From an uncultured Eubacteriales bacterium (GTDB taxonomy: Bacteria; Bacillota; Clostridia; Oscillospirales; Oscillospiraceae), in assembly GCA_900550585.1 (NCBI GenBank), contig URST01000006.1:1-54145 (forward strand): 54,145 nucleotides of DNA, in the 5' to 3' direction. Each line of letters begins with the position of its first letter. The stretch's first letter is position 1. Made by a program: the position numbers and the translations under genes. The notes beneath the pieces are model-generated. The model ran no database searches. It was not told the origin of the DNA and saw only the letters and a program-made list of their open reading frames with translations. Below, in pieces: positions 1 to 10,123 of this stretch.

Positions 1-1156
1 CATACAGCCGGGGGATCATGCTCACCAGCGTGGTCTTGGCGCTGCCGGTGCCGCCCAGAATGCCCACGGTCATGCCGCTTTCGATGTGCAGGTCGATGTC
101 CGTCAGGTTCCAGCCCTCCGCCGTGGGATGATACTTGAAATACACATGCTCGAACCGGATGTCGCCGTTGTCCACGGTCAGCGCCGGGTCGGCCTGGGCA
201 TCGGTGATCTGGGGCTGTTCGTCCAGCACCTCCACGATGCGCCTGCCGCAGGCGATGGCACGGGTCAGGATCATCAGCACCATGGACACCATCATCAGCG
301 ACATCAGTATCTCGCTGGCATAGGTGAAAAAGGCCATCAGGTCGCCGGAGAGCAGGGTGCCCTCCGCCACGTCGTGACCGCCCAGCCACATCAGGGACAC
401 GATGGTGCCGCCCATGATCATGATCATGATGGGCATGAACATCACCACAAAGCCGAAGGCCCGCTCCGCCGTATCCCGCAGCGTGTCGCTGCGGACGCGG
501 AACTTCTTCTCCTCCTCGTCCTCCCGGACGAAGGATTTCACCACCCGGACGGCGTTGAGGTTCTCCTGCACCACAAGGTTCAGGTCATCGGTGGCGCTCT
601 GCAGCGCCGTGAAGAACGGCCCCACATACCGGATGACGATGACCACCGCGATGATCAGCAGCGGTACCGCCACCAGGAACACCTGGCTCAGATCCAGGCT
701 GATCTCCATGGCCTTCACCAGCGCCGTCACCAGCATCACCGGCGCCCGGACACACATGCGCATGCCCATGAACAGCGTCATCTGCACCGACGACACATCG
801 TTGGTCAGGCGGGTGATCAGGCTGGCGGTGGAAAAATGCTCGATGTTGGCAAAGGCGAACCGCTGCACCTGCTCATACTCCGCCTGCCGCACATTGGCAC
901 CGAAGCCCATGGCCGCCTTGGCGGCCAGCGCCGCCGCGCCCACACCGCAGGCCAGCGCCGCCATGGCCATCAGGAACATCTTCAGGCCCGTCAGCAGGAT
1001 GTAGCTCCTGTTGCCGGTGGCGATGCCCACGTCCACGATCTCGCTCATGGCCTGGGGCAGCTCCAGCTCCAGCACGGCCTCACCCGCCGAGCACAGCACG
1101 CCCAGCAGGACGTACAGCCGGTAGCCCCGCGTATACGGGGCAAGCTTTCTCAGCAT
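1..1156 (-). CDS. ABC exporter permease/ATPase, multidrug type (3' part cut by window edge)
   Basis: Half-transporter of the exporter class: an N-terminal membrane domain of about 300 residues followed by a nucleotide-binding domain. The start is the ATG at 1156 (MLRKLAPYTRGYRLY). The membrane domain contains the family-typical stretch around NIEHFSTASLITRLTNDV. The reading frame is open to the left edge, where the Walker A motif GGTGSAKTT lies at about 31-56; the signature, Walker B and H-loop are outside the window. The start overlaps the end of marR by 7 bases, so translation is probably coupled and the repressor likely controls the pump. Exporters of this kind often have a second half-transporter downstream, which cannot be seen here. 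The substrate is unknown; drug or peptide export is an inference from the MarR linkage. Confidence 0.9.
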   Translation of the reverse strand, partial: MLRKLAPYTRGYRLYVLLGVLCSAGEAVLELELPQAMSEIVDVGIATGNRSYILLTGLKMFLMAMAALACGVGAAALAAKAAMGFGANVRQAEYEQVQRFAFANIEHFSTASLITRLTNDVSSVQMTLFMGMRMCVRAPVMLVTALVKAMEISLDLSQVFLVAVPLLIIAVVIVIRYVGPFFTALQSATDDLNLVVQENLNAVRVVKSFVREDEEEKKFRVRSDTLRDTAERAFGFVVMFMPIMIMIMGGTIVSLMWLGGHDVAEGTLLSGDLMAFFTYASEILMSLMMVSMVLMILTRAIACGRRIVEVLDEQPQITDAQADPALTVDNGDIRFEHVYFKYHPTAEGWNLTDIDLHIESGMTVGILGGTGSAKTTLVSMIPRLY

Positions 1157-1605
1157 ACGTCACCCTCCTCCGTCAGATTCTTCGCCACCCGCAGCAGCAG
1201 CGACGTCAGAAGCTGTACCTCCTCCGGAGAGAAGTCCTTTTCCAGACAGTCGTTGACCTCCTGCACGATGGCGGTGAACTTATCATAAAACTGCATGCCC
1301 TGGGGCGTCAGCGCCAGCAGCCGGCACCGCCCGTCTGACGGGCTGGCGGTGCGCCGCAGCATGCCCTTCTCCTCCAGCCGGTCCACGATGCCGTTGACCG
1401 TGCTGGGCTTTACCATCAGGTGCCGCTCCAGCTGCTTCTGGTTGACCTCGCCCTCCGTCTCGTGAAGGTAGGTCAGCGTCCTGCACTGCATGGGCGATAC
1501 GTCGTACTGCCGCAGCTTGCGCACCATCAGCTTCTGCACCTGGTGGTCGCAGTAGCCGAACAGCGGGCCGAAATGCTCCGGCCGCTCTGTGATACACTTC
1601 TTCAC
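1150..1605 (-). CDS. MarR-family transcriptional repressor
   Basis: Winged-helix regulator of 151 residues, a normal MarR length. The start is a GTG at 1605 behind AAAGGGGG; the next residues are MKKCITERPEHFG. The DNA-binding core is visible at about residues 58-100: QKQLERHLMVKPSTVNGIVD is the recognition region, followed by a wing containing SDGRCRLLALT. It is the first gene of an operon with the ABC exporter, which it overlaps by 7 bases. MarR proteins with linked exporters usually repress their own operon until a toxic ligand binds. Two imperfect palindromes just after its promoter fit autorepression. The inducing ligand cannot be predicted. Confidence 0.9.
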   Translation of the reverse strand: MKKCITERPEHFGPLFGYCDHQVQKLMVRKLRQYDVSPMQCRTLTYLHETEGEVNQKQLERHLMVKPSTVNGIVDRLEEKGMLRRTASPSDGRCRLLALTPQGMQFYDKFTAIVQEVNDCLEKDFSPEEVQLLTSLLLRVAKNLTEEGDVC

Positions 1606-1627
1606 AATGTGCCCCCTTTCTTTTTAT

Positions 1628-1654
1628 TTCGCACGCGAACTATTAGTGCGCTAA
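1628..1654 (-). promoter_or_regulatory. Probable MarR operator: two adjacent palindromes
   Basis: Two 12-base imperfect palindromes, TTCGCACGCGAA (1628-1639) and TTAGTGCGCTAA (1643-1654), lie 15 bases apart centre to centre, between the -10 box and the marR start codon. Their position over the expected transcription start and their similarity to each other fit a dimeric MarR repressor bound twice. Confidence 0.65.
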
Positions 1655-1683
1655 ATAATAGCACGGCCTCCGCGGAATGTCAA
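1655..1683 (-). promoter_or_regulatory. Sigma-A promoter of the marR-ABC operon
   Basis: Reading leftward: -35 TTGACA (1678-1683), 17-base spacer, -10 TATTAT (1655-1660). This is close to consensus. The two operator palindromes follow immediately. Confidence 0.8.
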
Positions 1684-1736
1684 GGGCACTTTTGCGGCGG
1701 GCTTGTGAACAATTTGTGAATCCTCTCACAAACCTG

Positions 1737-1764
1737 TTGACTTTCTGAGCCGCCGTGTTATGAT
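1737..1764 (+). promoter_or_regulatory. Promoter upstream of feoB
   Basis: -35 TTGACT (1737-1742), 16-base spacer, -10 TATGAT (1759-1764). Transcription would begin near 1771 and give a leader of about 155 bases before feoB, interrupted by the terminator hairpin at 1812-1853. The region 1606-1924 holds only this promoter, the divergent marR promoter and operator, and that hairpin. Confidence 0.65.
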
Positions 1765-1811
1765 AACATCAGAAAGCATGTAAGTGACATTGTTATTCTC
1801 TCTCCTTTACC

Positions 1812-1853
1812 AAAAAAGAAACCGCGCACCTCTCGGTGCGCGGTTTCTTTTTT
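1812..1853 (+). terminator. Terminator-type hairpin in the feoB leader
   Basis: A perfect 19-base-pair stem (arms 1812-1830 and 1835-1853) with loop TCTC, ending in TTTTTT. It lies between the feoB promoter and the feoB ribosome binding site, so transcripts must pass it. No gene on either strand ends here, which makes an attenuator or a small leader RNA more likely than a gene-end terminator. I cannot identify a competing antiterminator or a known riboswitch. Confidence 0.7.
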
Positions 1854-1924
1854 GCGCTCCGCACCCGCCGTCCCGCCGCCGCATAGAATGGCCGGAAGCA
1901 GCCTGCAAAAAGGAGGAGACGGCC

Positions 1925-3757
1925 ATGGAGCAGTACACAGCGGCACTGGCGGGCAATCCCAACGTGGGAAAATCCACGGTATTCAACGCCCTGACGGGCA
2001 TGCACCAGCACACCGGGAACTGGCCCGGCAAGACGGTGGCGGTAGCGGAGGGTACATACGTCTGGCAGGGCGCGGCCTTCCGGCTCATCGACCTGCCGGG
2101 GACATACTCCCTGCGGGCGGATTCGCCGGAGGAGCAGCTGGCCCGGGACTTCATCTGCGGTGGTGATGCCGACGTAACGGTGGTGGTGGCAGACGCCACC
2201 TGCCTGCGGCGCAACCTGCTGCTGGCGGTACAGCTCCGCTGCCGCACCGCCCGGCTGGTACTGTGCCTGAATCTGATGGACGAGGCCCGGAAAAAGGGCG
2301 TCTCCGTGGACACGGAGGCCCTGTCCCGGGGTCTCGGCGTGCCGGTGGTCACGGCGGCAGCCCGCAGCGGACAGGGGCTGGACGCCCTGCGCACGGCGAT
2401 GCTGGATATGGCCCGCCGCCCCGCCGCGGAGGATGCATGGCCGCCGCTGGACGGCGACGACAGCGCCGCCGTGTCCCGCCGTGCGGCGGACATCGCCGAC
2501 GCCTGCCTGTCCGCCCGCCCGGAGGAGGTCCATGCCCGCGACCGGCGGCTGGACCGGCTGCTCACCGGCTCCGCCACCGGCATCCCGGTGATGCTTCTGC
2601 TGCTGGGTGCGGTGTTCTGGCTGACCATCTGGGGCGCCAACGCCCCCTCCGCCCTGCTGAGCCGGTGGCTCATGGCGCTGCAGGAGCCGCTGCGGACGCT
2701 GCTTTCCGGCGCGCCGTGGTGGGTACAGGGCGCGCTGGTGGACGGCGTGTACCGCACGGCGGCGTGGGTGGTGGCGGTGATGCTGCCGCCCATGGCCATC
2801 TTCTTCCCGCTGTTCACCCTGCTGGAGGACGCGGGCTACCTGCCCCGCGCGGCCTTTGTGATGGACCGTTTCTTCCGGGCCGCCGGCGGCAGCGGCCGCC
2901 AGAGCCTCACCATGTGCATGGGCTTCGGCTGCAACGCCTGCGGTGTCACCGGCTGCCGCATCATCGACAGCCCGCGGGAGCGGCTGGTGGCCATTCTCAC
3001 CAACGCCTTCGTCCCCTGCAACGGACGGTTCCCCACCCTCATCGCCCTCATCAGCCTGTTTTTCCTGGGCGGCACCATGGGGCTTGGCCGCTCCCTGCTG
3101 GCGACGGCGCTGTTTCTGGGGTGCATCCTCTTCGCCGTCGCCATGACGCTGCTGGCCTCCCGGCTGCTGACGGCCACGGTGCTGCGGGGCCAGCTGTCCG
3201 CCTTCTCGCTGGAACTGCCGCCCTACCGGATGCCCCGTGTGGGGCAGGTGCTGGTGCGGTCACTGCTGGATCGGACGCTGTTCGTGCTGGGCCGTGCGGT
3301 GACGGTGGCTGCCCCCGCCGGACTGCTCATCTGGACACTGGGCAGCATCTCCGTCCGCGGCGGCAGTCTGCTGACGGTGCTGGCCGGTGCGCTGGACGGC
3401 CCCGGACATCTCATGGGGCTGGACGGCATGGTGCTGCTGGCGTTTCTGCTGGGCTTCCCCGCCAACGAGATCGTGCTGCCGGTACTGCTGATGGGGTATC
3501 TCCAGACCGGAAGCCTCACGGACTACGGCAGTCTGGCGGAGCTGTCCGCCGTCCTCACCGCCAACGGCTGGACGGCTCAGACGGCGGTGTGCATGCTGGT
3601 GCTGTGCCTTCTGCACTTCCCCTGCGGCACCACCTGCCTCACCATCCTCCACGAGACGGGCAGCGCCCGGTGGACGGCGCTGGCGGCGGCACTGCCCACC
3701 GCCATGGGCGCGGCGGTGTGCATGGTCATCCACGGCGTCTGGACGCTGCTGGGTTAG
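1925..3757 (+). CDS. feoB: Ferrous iron transporter FeoB
   Basis: Membrane Fe(II) uptake protein with an N-terminal G domain, 610 residues. The ATG at 1925 (MEQYTAALAGNPNVGKST) follows AGGAGG with an 8-base gap; an upstream in-frame GTG at 1784 would run through the leader hairpin and is unlikely. G1 GNPNVGKST is at about residues 10-18, G3 DLPGTYSL and G4 NLMD follow. The membrane part includes MGFGCNACGVTGCR and FVPCNGRFPT, the Cys-containing gate motifs of Firmicute FeoB. No feoA is adjacent. The stop codon is TAG, one of only two TAG stops I find in the chromosomal part. The gene stands alone; the SRP RNA promoter starts 18 bases downstream. Confidence 0.95.
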   Translation: MEQYTAALAGNPNVGKSTVFNALTGMHQHTGNWPGKTVAVAEGTYVWQGAAFRLIDLPGTYSLRADSPEEQLARDFICGGDADVTVVVADATCLRRNLLLAVQLRCRTARLVLCLNLMDEARKKGVSVDTEALSRGLGVPVVTAAARSGQGLDALRTAMLDMARRPAAEDAWPPLDGDDSAAVSRRAADIADACLSARPEEVHARDRRLDRLLTGSATGIPVMLLLLGAVFWLTIWGANAPSALLSRWLMALQEPLRTLLSGAPWWVQGALVDGVYRTAAWVVAVMLPPMAIFFPLFTLLEDAGYLPRAAFVMDRFFRAAGGSGRQSLTMCMGFGCNACGVTGCRIIDSPRERLVAILTNAFVPCNGRFPTLIALISLFFLGGTMGLGRSLLATALFLGCILFAVAMTLLASRLLTATVLRGQLSAFSLELPPYRMPRVGQVLVRSLLDRTLFVLGRAVTVAAPAGLLIWTLGSISVRGGSLLTVLAGALDGPGHLMGLDGMVLLAFLLGFPANEIVLPVLLMGYLQTGSLTDYGSLAELSAVLTANGWTAQTAVCMLVLCLLHFPCGTTCLTILHETGSARWTALAAALPTAMGAAVCMVIHGVWTLLG

Positions 3758-3775
3758 CAAATCGACAAAAAACAG

Positions 3776-3804
3776 TTGCCAAGCGGCGGAATTTGTAGTA
3801 GAAT
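3776..3804 (+). promoter_or_regulatory. Promoter of the SRP RNA gene
   Basis: -35 TTGCCA (3776-3781), 17-base spacer, -10 TAGAAT (3799-3804). It lies a few bases upstream of the first strand of the SRP RNA closing helix. Confidence 0.7.
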
Positions 3805-3810
3805 ACCTTG

Positions 3811-3962
3811 GTGAACTCGTCCTCCGCCGATAGCTGCGGGGCCGGTCTCGCGCAATGGATACCCACGAATCATGTCAGGCGGGGAACCGAGCAGCATTAA
3901 GAGGGATCATCCATGTGCCGCGGGGACGCCGGCTTCGCGGCTATGGGCGGAGGACGTTTCTA
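3811..3962 (+). ncRNA. ffs: Signal recognition particle RNA (4.5S/scRNA)
   Basis: RNA scaffold of the signal recognition particle, partner of Ffh. The conserved apical domain is seen as GTCAGG (3874-3879), a GGAA tetraloop, then AGCAGC. A closing helix joins CGTCCTCCGCC (3818-3828) to GGCGGAGGACG (3946-3956), giving an RNA of about 150 bases that ends in a T-rich tract. Position directly before dnaX is the classical Firmicute arrangement. The ends are estimates. The length lies between the usual small and large bacterial forms. Confidence 0.85.
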
Positions 3963-3987
3963 TTTTTATTTGACAGGAGGTGCGCCC

Positions 3988-5814
<1,827 letters not shown>

Positions 5815-5841
5815 AACCAACGATACAAAGGAGAACAGAAC

Positions 5842-6207
5842 ATGGCAAAGGGATACAGCGCCCGCAAGGGCTTTTCCGGCGGTGCCGGCATGATGCAGCA
5901 GCAGGCCCAGATGCAGCAGAAGCTGCTGAAGATGCAGCAGGAGATGAACAAGGCCCAGGAGGAGGTGGAGAACAGCTCCTTTACCGCCTCCGTGGGCGGC
6001 GGCGCGGTAACGGCGGTGGTCAGCGGCAAGAAGGAGCTGACCGCCCTGACCATCAAGCCCGACGCGGTGGACCCTGAGGACGTGGAGATGCTGCAGGATC
6101 TGGTGATCTCCGCCGTCAACGAGGCCCTGCGCCAGGCGGAGGACGCCATGAGCACCTCCATGAACGCCCTGACCGGCGGCCTGAACATTCCCGGTCTCGG
6201 CCTGTAA
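5842..6207 (+). CDS. ebfC: YbaB/EbfC nucleoid-associated protein
   Basis: Small DNA-binding protein of the YbaB/EbfC family, 121 residues, starting at ATG 5842 behind AAAGGAGAA. The N-terminus is glycine- and methionine-rich, followed by an amphipathic helix rich in Q, K and E (MQQKLLKMQQEMNKAQEEVE) and the family core from GGGAVTAVVSGKKELTALTI to about residue 105. The dnaX-ebfC order is conserved across bacteria. The usual third gene, recR, is absent; a terminator follows at once. Confidence 0.93.
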   Translation: MAKGYSARKGFSGGAGMMQQQAQMQQKLLKMQQEMNKAQEEVENSSFTASVGGGAVTAVVSGKKELTALTIKPDAVDPEDVEMLQDLVISAVNEALRQAEDAMSTSMNALTGGLNIPGLGL

Positions 6208-6215
6208 ACCCGCAC

Positions 6216-6253
6216 AAAAAGCACCCCGAAGCATGGCTTCGGGGTGCTTTTTT
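6216..6253. terminator. Bidirectional terminator between ebfC and the DUF3810 gene
   Basis: Stem of GCACCCCGAAGC with its complement, flanked by AAAAA on the left and TTTTTT on the right. It serves the rightward dnaX-ebfC operon and the leftward operon that ends at 6253. Confidence 0.85.
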
Positions 6254-7338
6254 CATCTGTCAAAATACGTCACCAGCAGGTCTGTCACCATGCCGTAGCT
6301 GCGGACGCCGTTTTCGTCCCCGTTGGTCTTGAGGAACACATCGTACACCGTCTCCGACGCCTGCGACACCGGCCCCCGGAACTGCGCCCAGTAGGCGCTG
6401 TCCGCCCGCAGGTCGGCCCGCACCTCCTCCGGCATCGTCTCCCGGACGGCAAGGCACCGCTCCGGATCCGCCCGGTACAGGGCGTTGGACAGATATACAT
6501 AGCCCTCCAGCCACCCGGCATAGCGGTAGGCCGGATCCTCGCTGCGCGTGGCCGCCAGGATCCCCACGAAATTGCACTCCTGCTCGGAGATAATGCCCCG
6601 CTGGTGGGCCATCTCGTGGCACACCGTGGCCGGCAGGTACGCCGACGGGCTGTCCATGTTCACGTTGGCCTCGCCGGTAAAGGGGAAGTAGAACCCGGTG
6701 AACCGCAGGACGCTGAGCGCGCGGGAGCAGCCGAAGGGCTTCACGCGCCCCGTCGCCATCCGAAGAAAGGGAAATTCGTCGTACAGGCCGTCGTAGGCGT
6801 CCCCGGCAGCGGCCAGAATGGCTTTCCGGTCCGCAGTGCAGACGCCGTCCCCGCTTCGAGGCACCTCCCCGGCGGCCGCGGACAGCTCCTCCGCAAAGTA
6901 CAGCGTCACACGCTCCAGCGCCTCTGCCGACACGGGCTGGGCGGTGATGCCGCTCTTCTCCTGAAAGCCGTCGGTGCTGTAGGCAGTGCCCCACAGCAGG
7001 CAGAACCCCGCATACACCGTCAGGACGATACACCCGGCGGTCAGCACGAAGTCCGCCAGCACCGCACCCCGGCGCGGCCCCGTTGTGAGCCGCCGCACCG
7101 TGCAGGCCAGCCAGATCAGCGCCGCCCAGATGCCCGTCAGGATCAGCACCTCGCCCACGGAGCCGTCAAAGAAGTCGCACAGCCGGGACACCCGGCGCAT
7201 CACCGGGAAGATGACGCTGCCGCACAGCCAGTTCATGGCGTCGCGGTCGGTGCGCAGCGCGAAGTAGGCAGCAAAAAACAGCGCCAGCGCCGCCAGCCAC
7301 CGAAGCAGCGGACGGCGCCGGGACAGATACGCCCTCAC
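6253..7338 (-). CDS. DUF3810 family membrane protein with HExxH motif
   Basis: Predicted membrane protein of 361 residues, similar to the DUF3810 family. The start is a GTG at 7338 (MRAYLSRRRPLLRWLAALALFF) that overlaps the thioesterase stop by 4 bases (GTGA). Three hydrophobic segments lie in the first 120 residues, then a soluble part with VCHEMAHQRG. HEMAH is an HExxH zinc-protease-type motif, with a later EQECNF region that could supply a third ligand. Peptidase activity is an inference from the motif; the family has no firm function that I know of. It is the last gene of the operon. Confidence 0.8.
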   Translation of the reverse strand: MRAYLSRRRPLLRWLAALALFFAAYFALRTDRDAMNWLCGSVIFPVMRRVSRLCDFFDGSVGEVLILTGIWAALIWLACTVRRLTTGPRRGAVLADFVLTAGCIVLTVYAGFCLLWGTAYSTDGFQEKSGITAQPVSAEALERVTLYFAEELSAAAGEVPRSGDGVCTADRKAILAAAGDAYDGLYDEFPFLRMATGRVKPFGCSRALSVLRFTGFYFPFTGEANVNMDSPSAYLPATVCHEMAHQRGIISEQECNFVGILAATRSEDPAYRYAGWLEGYVYLSNALYRADPERCLAVRETMPEEVRADLRADSAYWAQFRGPVSQASETVYDVFLKTNGDENGVRSYGMVTDLLVTYFDR

Positions 7339-7758
7339 AGCGGCAGGGGCCGGCCCGTGAAGCACATGACGCAGCTCGCCTGCACCACGGCCCTGCCGTT
7401 CTCGTCGGTGACCTCCGCCGAGCAGAAGGCCAGCTTGCCGCCCACCCTGTCCACCTTCCCCACGGCGGTAAGGGTGCTGTCCGCCGGCGCGGCGGCCAGA
7501 TAGTCGATGCTGGCGTTCACCGTCACCACCATCTCCTGCCGCAGCGTCATGATGGCCATGCCCATGGCCACGTCGCACAGGGAAAACAGGATACCGCCAT
7601 GGGCGCCGCCCCAGCGGTTCAGACTGTCCTCGCACATGGGCAGCACCACCGTGGCGGTGCCGTCGGACAGATCAGCCGTGTACATATGGTTGTGGGTGAG
7701 AAACGGCTCCTTATTGTTGCCGAAATCCAAAAGCGTCTGCTTCAGCTGTTCAGTCATG
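7335..7758 (-). CDS. PaaI-type hotdog thioesterase
   Basis: Acyl-CoA thioesterase-like protein of 140 residues. The start is ATG 7758 (MTEQLKQTLLDFGNN) behind GGAGG. The hotdog signature is seen in NRWGGAHGGILFSLCDVAMG, including the HGG motif that covers the CoA thioester, and in VNASIDYLAAA, the central strand. It overlaps the upstream permease by 9 bases and the downstream DUF3810 gene by 4, so the three are likely cotranslated. The natural acyl substrate is not predictable. Confidence 0.87.
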
Positions 7759-9018
7759 TTTTTCCTCCGATGTCGCTGTTTCCGGCGTATTTTCCGACCC
7801 CGCCGTCCGGGCGCGCTCCACATAGGCGTAGGCCTCCGTGGGCATATCGCGGCGGCGCAGCCGCCGGTCCAACAGATACTTCACCAGCTCCTGCAGGCAG
7901 GCGAAAATGGGCACACCCAGGAACATGCCCAGCACGCCGCCGAAGCCGCCGCCCACCAGAATGGCCACGATGACCCAGAAGCTGGATATGCCGGTGGCGT
8001 CGCCCAGGATCTTCGGCCCCAGGATGTTGCCGTCGAACTGCTGCAGCACCACGATGAAGATCACAAAGATCAGGCACTGCTTGGGGCTGACCAGCAGGAT
8101 CAGGAAGGCCGACGGGATGGCTCCCAGAAACGGCCCGAAGAACGGGATAATGTTGGTCACGCCCACCACCACGCTGACCAACGGGGTGTAGGGCATCTTC
8201 AGGATGGAGCAGCCCACGAAGCACAGCGCGCCGATGATCAGGGAGTCCAGCAGCTTACCCCGGACGAAGCCGGAGAAGATGCGGTCCACCTGCCGGGTGC
8301 CGTGGACGACGGCGTTGGCCTTCTTCTCGTCGAACAGGGCGTAGACCGCCTTGCAGCAGCGGGCCAGACTCTTTTCCTTCATGGTCATCAGGTAGATGGA
8401 CACGATGATGCCCACGATCAGGTCGGTGGCAAAGCTGACCACACTCCAGATACCACTCCAGATGCCGCCGGTCAGTGTGCCCAGCGCCCCCTGCGCCCAG
8501 GGCAGGATGTGGTCCTTCAGCAGCGTCACGCCGTCGCTGTAGTACTTGGTCACGAAGTCCGCCACCCATACGGCGATCTCGTTCTCGCTGTCCAGCAGGC
8601 CGTCGGCCCAGTTGTACACCTTATAGTAATACGCCTCGGCGTTGTTGATGAGCATGGTCACGCTGTCCACCAGCTGCGGGATCAGCACGCTCATCAGCAG
8701 GTACACCAGCAGGATGGCCACCGCCTCCGCCAGCAGGATGCTGGCAAACCGCAGGACGCCCGCCGCGTTTTTGACGTGCTTTTGAGGAAACGCCTTCTGC
8801 CACCCGGTGTGGAGCACCCGCTCGATCCAGTTCATCACCGGCGTCAGCAGGTAGGCGATGGCGCAGCCGTACAGCACCGGCGCCAGCACGGAAAACAGCT
8901 TGTCCACAAAGTGCTGGAGCGTGGCGCCCATATAAAACGTATCATAAAACACCAGCACGGCGCAGACGGTGAGAAACGCCGTCAGGCCCCATTTCACATA
9001 TTGCGTCCGCCGCTTCAT
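7750..9018 (-). CDS. AI-2E family transporter (PerM-like permease)
   Basis: Polytopic membrane protein of 422 residues from the AI-2E exporter/PerM family. The ATG at 9018 (MKRRTQYVKWGLTAF) is preferred because AGGAG lies 8 bases upstream; the ATG at 9024 is too close to it. Two hydrophobic segments lie near residues 10-60, a soluble region follows, and the C-terminal half has several helices with the family-typical GVTNIIPFFGPFLGAIPSA and FDGNILGPKILG. Members export autoinducer-2 or act in ion homeostasis; which applies here is unknown. First gene of a three-gene leftward operon. Confidence 0.9.
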   Translation of the reverse strand: MKRRTQYVKWGLTAFLTVCAVLVFYDTFYMGATLQHFVDKLFSVLAPVLYGCAIAYLLTPVMNWIERVLHTGWQKAFPQKHVKNAAGVLRFASILLAEAVAILLVYLLMSVLIPQLVDSVTMLINNAEAYYYKVYNWADGLLDSENEIAVWVADFVTKYYSDGVTLLKDHILPWAQGALGTLTGGIWSGIWSVVSFATDLIVGIIVSIYLMTMKEKSLARCCKAVYALFDEKKANAVVHGTRQVDRIFSGFVRGKLLDSLIIGALCFVGCSILKMPYTPLVSVVVGVTNIIPFFGPFLGAIPSAFLILLVSPKQCLIFVIFIVVLQQFDGNILGPKILGDATGISSFWVIVAILVGGGFGGVLGMFLGVPIFACLQELVKYLLDRRLRRRDMPTEAYAYVERARTAGSENTPETATSEEKHD

Positions 9019-9040
9019 CCGCATCACTCCTTTGTCCTCT

Positions 9041-9069
9041 ATCATAGCCGACAGTGCCCGGTTTTGCAA
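9041..9069 (-). promoter_or_regulatory. Promoter of the AI-2E permease operon
   Basis: Reading leftward: -35 TTGCAA (9064-9069), 17-base spacer, -10 TATGAT (9041-9046). Confidence 0.7.
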
Positions 9070-9126
9070 GATTTTTTCTGTCCTCCTGCACCGTGCCTGC
9101 CTCGGACACCGCTGCCGCTCTGCCTG

Positions 9127-9155
9127 TTGCAATTTCTCATATCCTATGGCATAAT
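9127..9155 (+). promoter_or_regulatory. Promoter of the first lipid kinase gene
   Basis: -35 TTGCAA (9127-9132), 17-base spacer, -10 CATAAT (9150-9155). It diverges from the AI-2E operon promoter about 60 bases away. Confidence 0.65.
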
Positions 9156-9217
9156 GATAGGACACTCGCGCACGGCCGACGTGCGCGGCATCATCGGCAC
9201 ACAAGAGGAGGAGAGCC

Positions 9218-10099
9218 ATGAAGAAGCTCCTGTTCATTGTCAATCCCCGGGCGGGCAAGACCAAGTCCAGCGCCCCCCTGTTCGATGCGGTAGCCGCCCT
9301 GTCCCGGGCCGGCTATCTGGTGCGCGTCTTTGTCACGGAGGCCGGCGGCGACGCCAGCCGCGTGGCGGCGGAGTGGGGTCCCGACTATGATGTGGTGGTC
9401 TGCGCCGGCGGCGACGGCACCCTGAACGAGACGATCTCCGGGCTGATGACGCTGCCGCAGCGCCCGCTGCTGGGCTACCTGCCCAACGGCAGCACCAACG
9501 ATTTCGCCGCCAGTCTCCACCTGTCCTCCGACCCGCGGCTGGCCGCGCTGGACATTGCCGGCGGCAGCCCTCACCCGCTGGACATCGGCCGGCACAACGA
9601 CCGCTACTTCGCCTATGTGGCGTCCTTCGGTGCCTTCACCCGCTCGTCCTACTCCGCGTCCCAGGCGGCGAAAAACGCCCTGGGCCACTTCGCCTACATT
9701 CTGGAGGGTCTGGGCGATCTGGACTCCCTGCGCCCGTACAGCTGCTGCATCGAGGCGGACGGCGAGGTGTTCGAGGGCGACTTCATTTTCGGTGCCGTGT
9801 GCAACTGCACCTCCATGGGCGGCCTGGTGAAGCTGGACCCCAGCCGCGTCAAAATGGACGACGGCCGGTTCGAGCTGCTGCTCCTCCGGATGCCCAAGTC
9901 GGCGCTGGATCTGCAGAACCTCATCACCGCCATGACCCGGATGCAGTACGACTACCCCGGCGTCATCTTCCGCCATGTTCAGCGCGTCACCCTGACCACC
10001 CAGGCCCACATCCCCTGGTCGCTGGATGGCGAATACGCCCCCAGCGCGGCGCGGGTGGACATCGAGAACCTGCCGGGCGCGGTGTCCCTCCTCCGCTGA
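9218..10099 (+). CDS. Diacylglycerol kinase family lipid kinase
   Basis: Soluble lipid kinase of the DagK/YegS type, 293 residues. ATG 9218 follows GAGGAGGAG. The family motifs are present: NPRAGK at residues 9-14 (phosphate binding), CAGGDGTLNE in the nucleotide loop, and LPNGSTNDFA. The C-terminal half ends with a strand pattern containing SLDGEYAP. Such enzymes phosphorylate diacylglycerol or related lipids in phospholipid recycling. It is monocistronic, with its own promoter and terminator. A second paralog lies at 47344-48285; the two are only moderately similar. Confidence 0.9.
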   Translation: MKKLLFIVNPRAGKTKSSAPLFDAVAALSRAGYLVRVFVTEAGGDASRVAAEWGPDYDVVVCAGGDGTLNETISGLMTLPQRPLLGYLPNGSTNDFAASLHLSSDPRLAALDIAGGSPHPLDIGRHNDRYFAYVASFGAFTRSSYSASQAAKNALGHFAYILEGLGDLDSLRPYSCCIEADGEVFEGDFIFGAVCNCTSMGGLVKLDPSRVKMDDGRFELLLLRMPKSALDLQNLITAMTRMQYDYPGVIFRHVQRVTLTTQAHIPWSLDGEYAPSAARVDIENLPGAVSLLR

Positions 10100-10123
10100 C
10101 CCGCACCTCCTCCAAAAATACGC

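Noticed and set aside
1784..1924. Upstream GTG start for feoB
   Set aside because: It would translate the leader hairpin, has no ribosome binding site and adds residues unlike any FeoB N-terminus.
3755..3757. Host-wide TAG reassignment
   Set aside because: feoB ends in TAG right before the SRP RNA promoter, and the 37-residue gene ends in TAG before the SPFH ribosome binding site. No chromosomal gene in the window has an internal TAG. Recoding, if real, belongs to the element.
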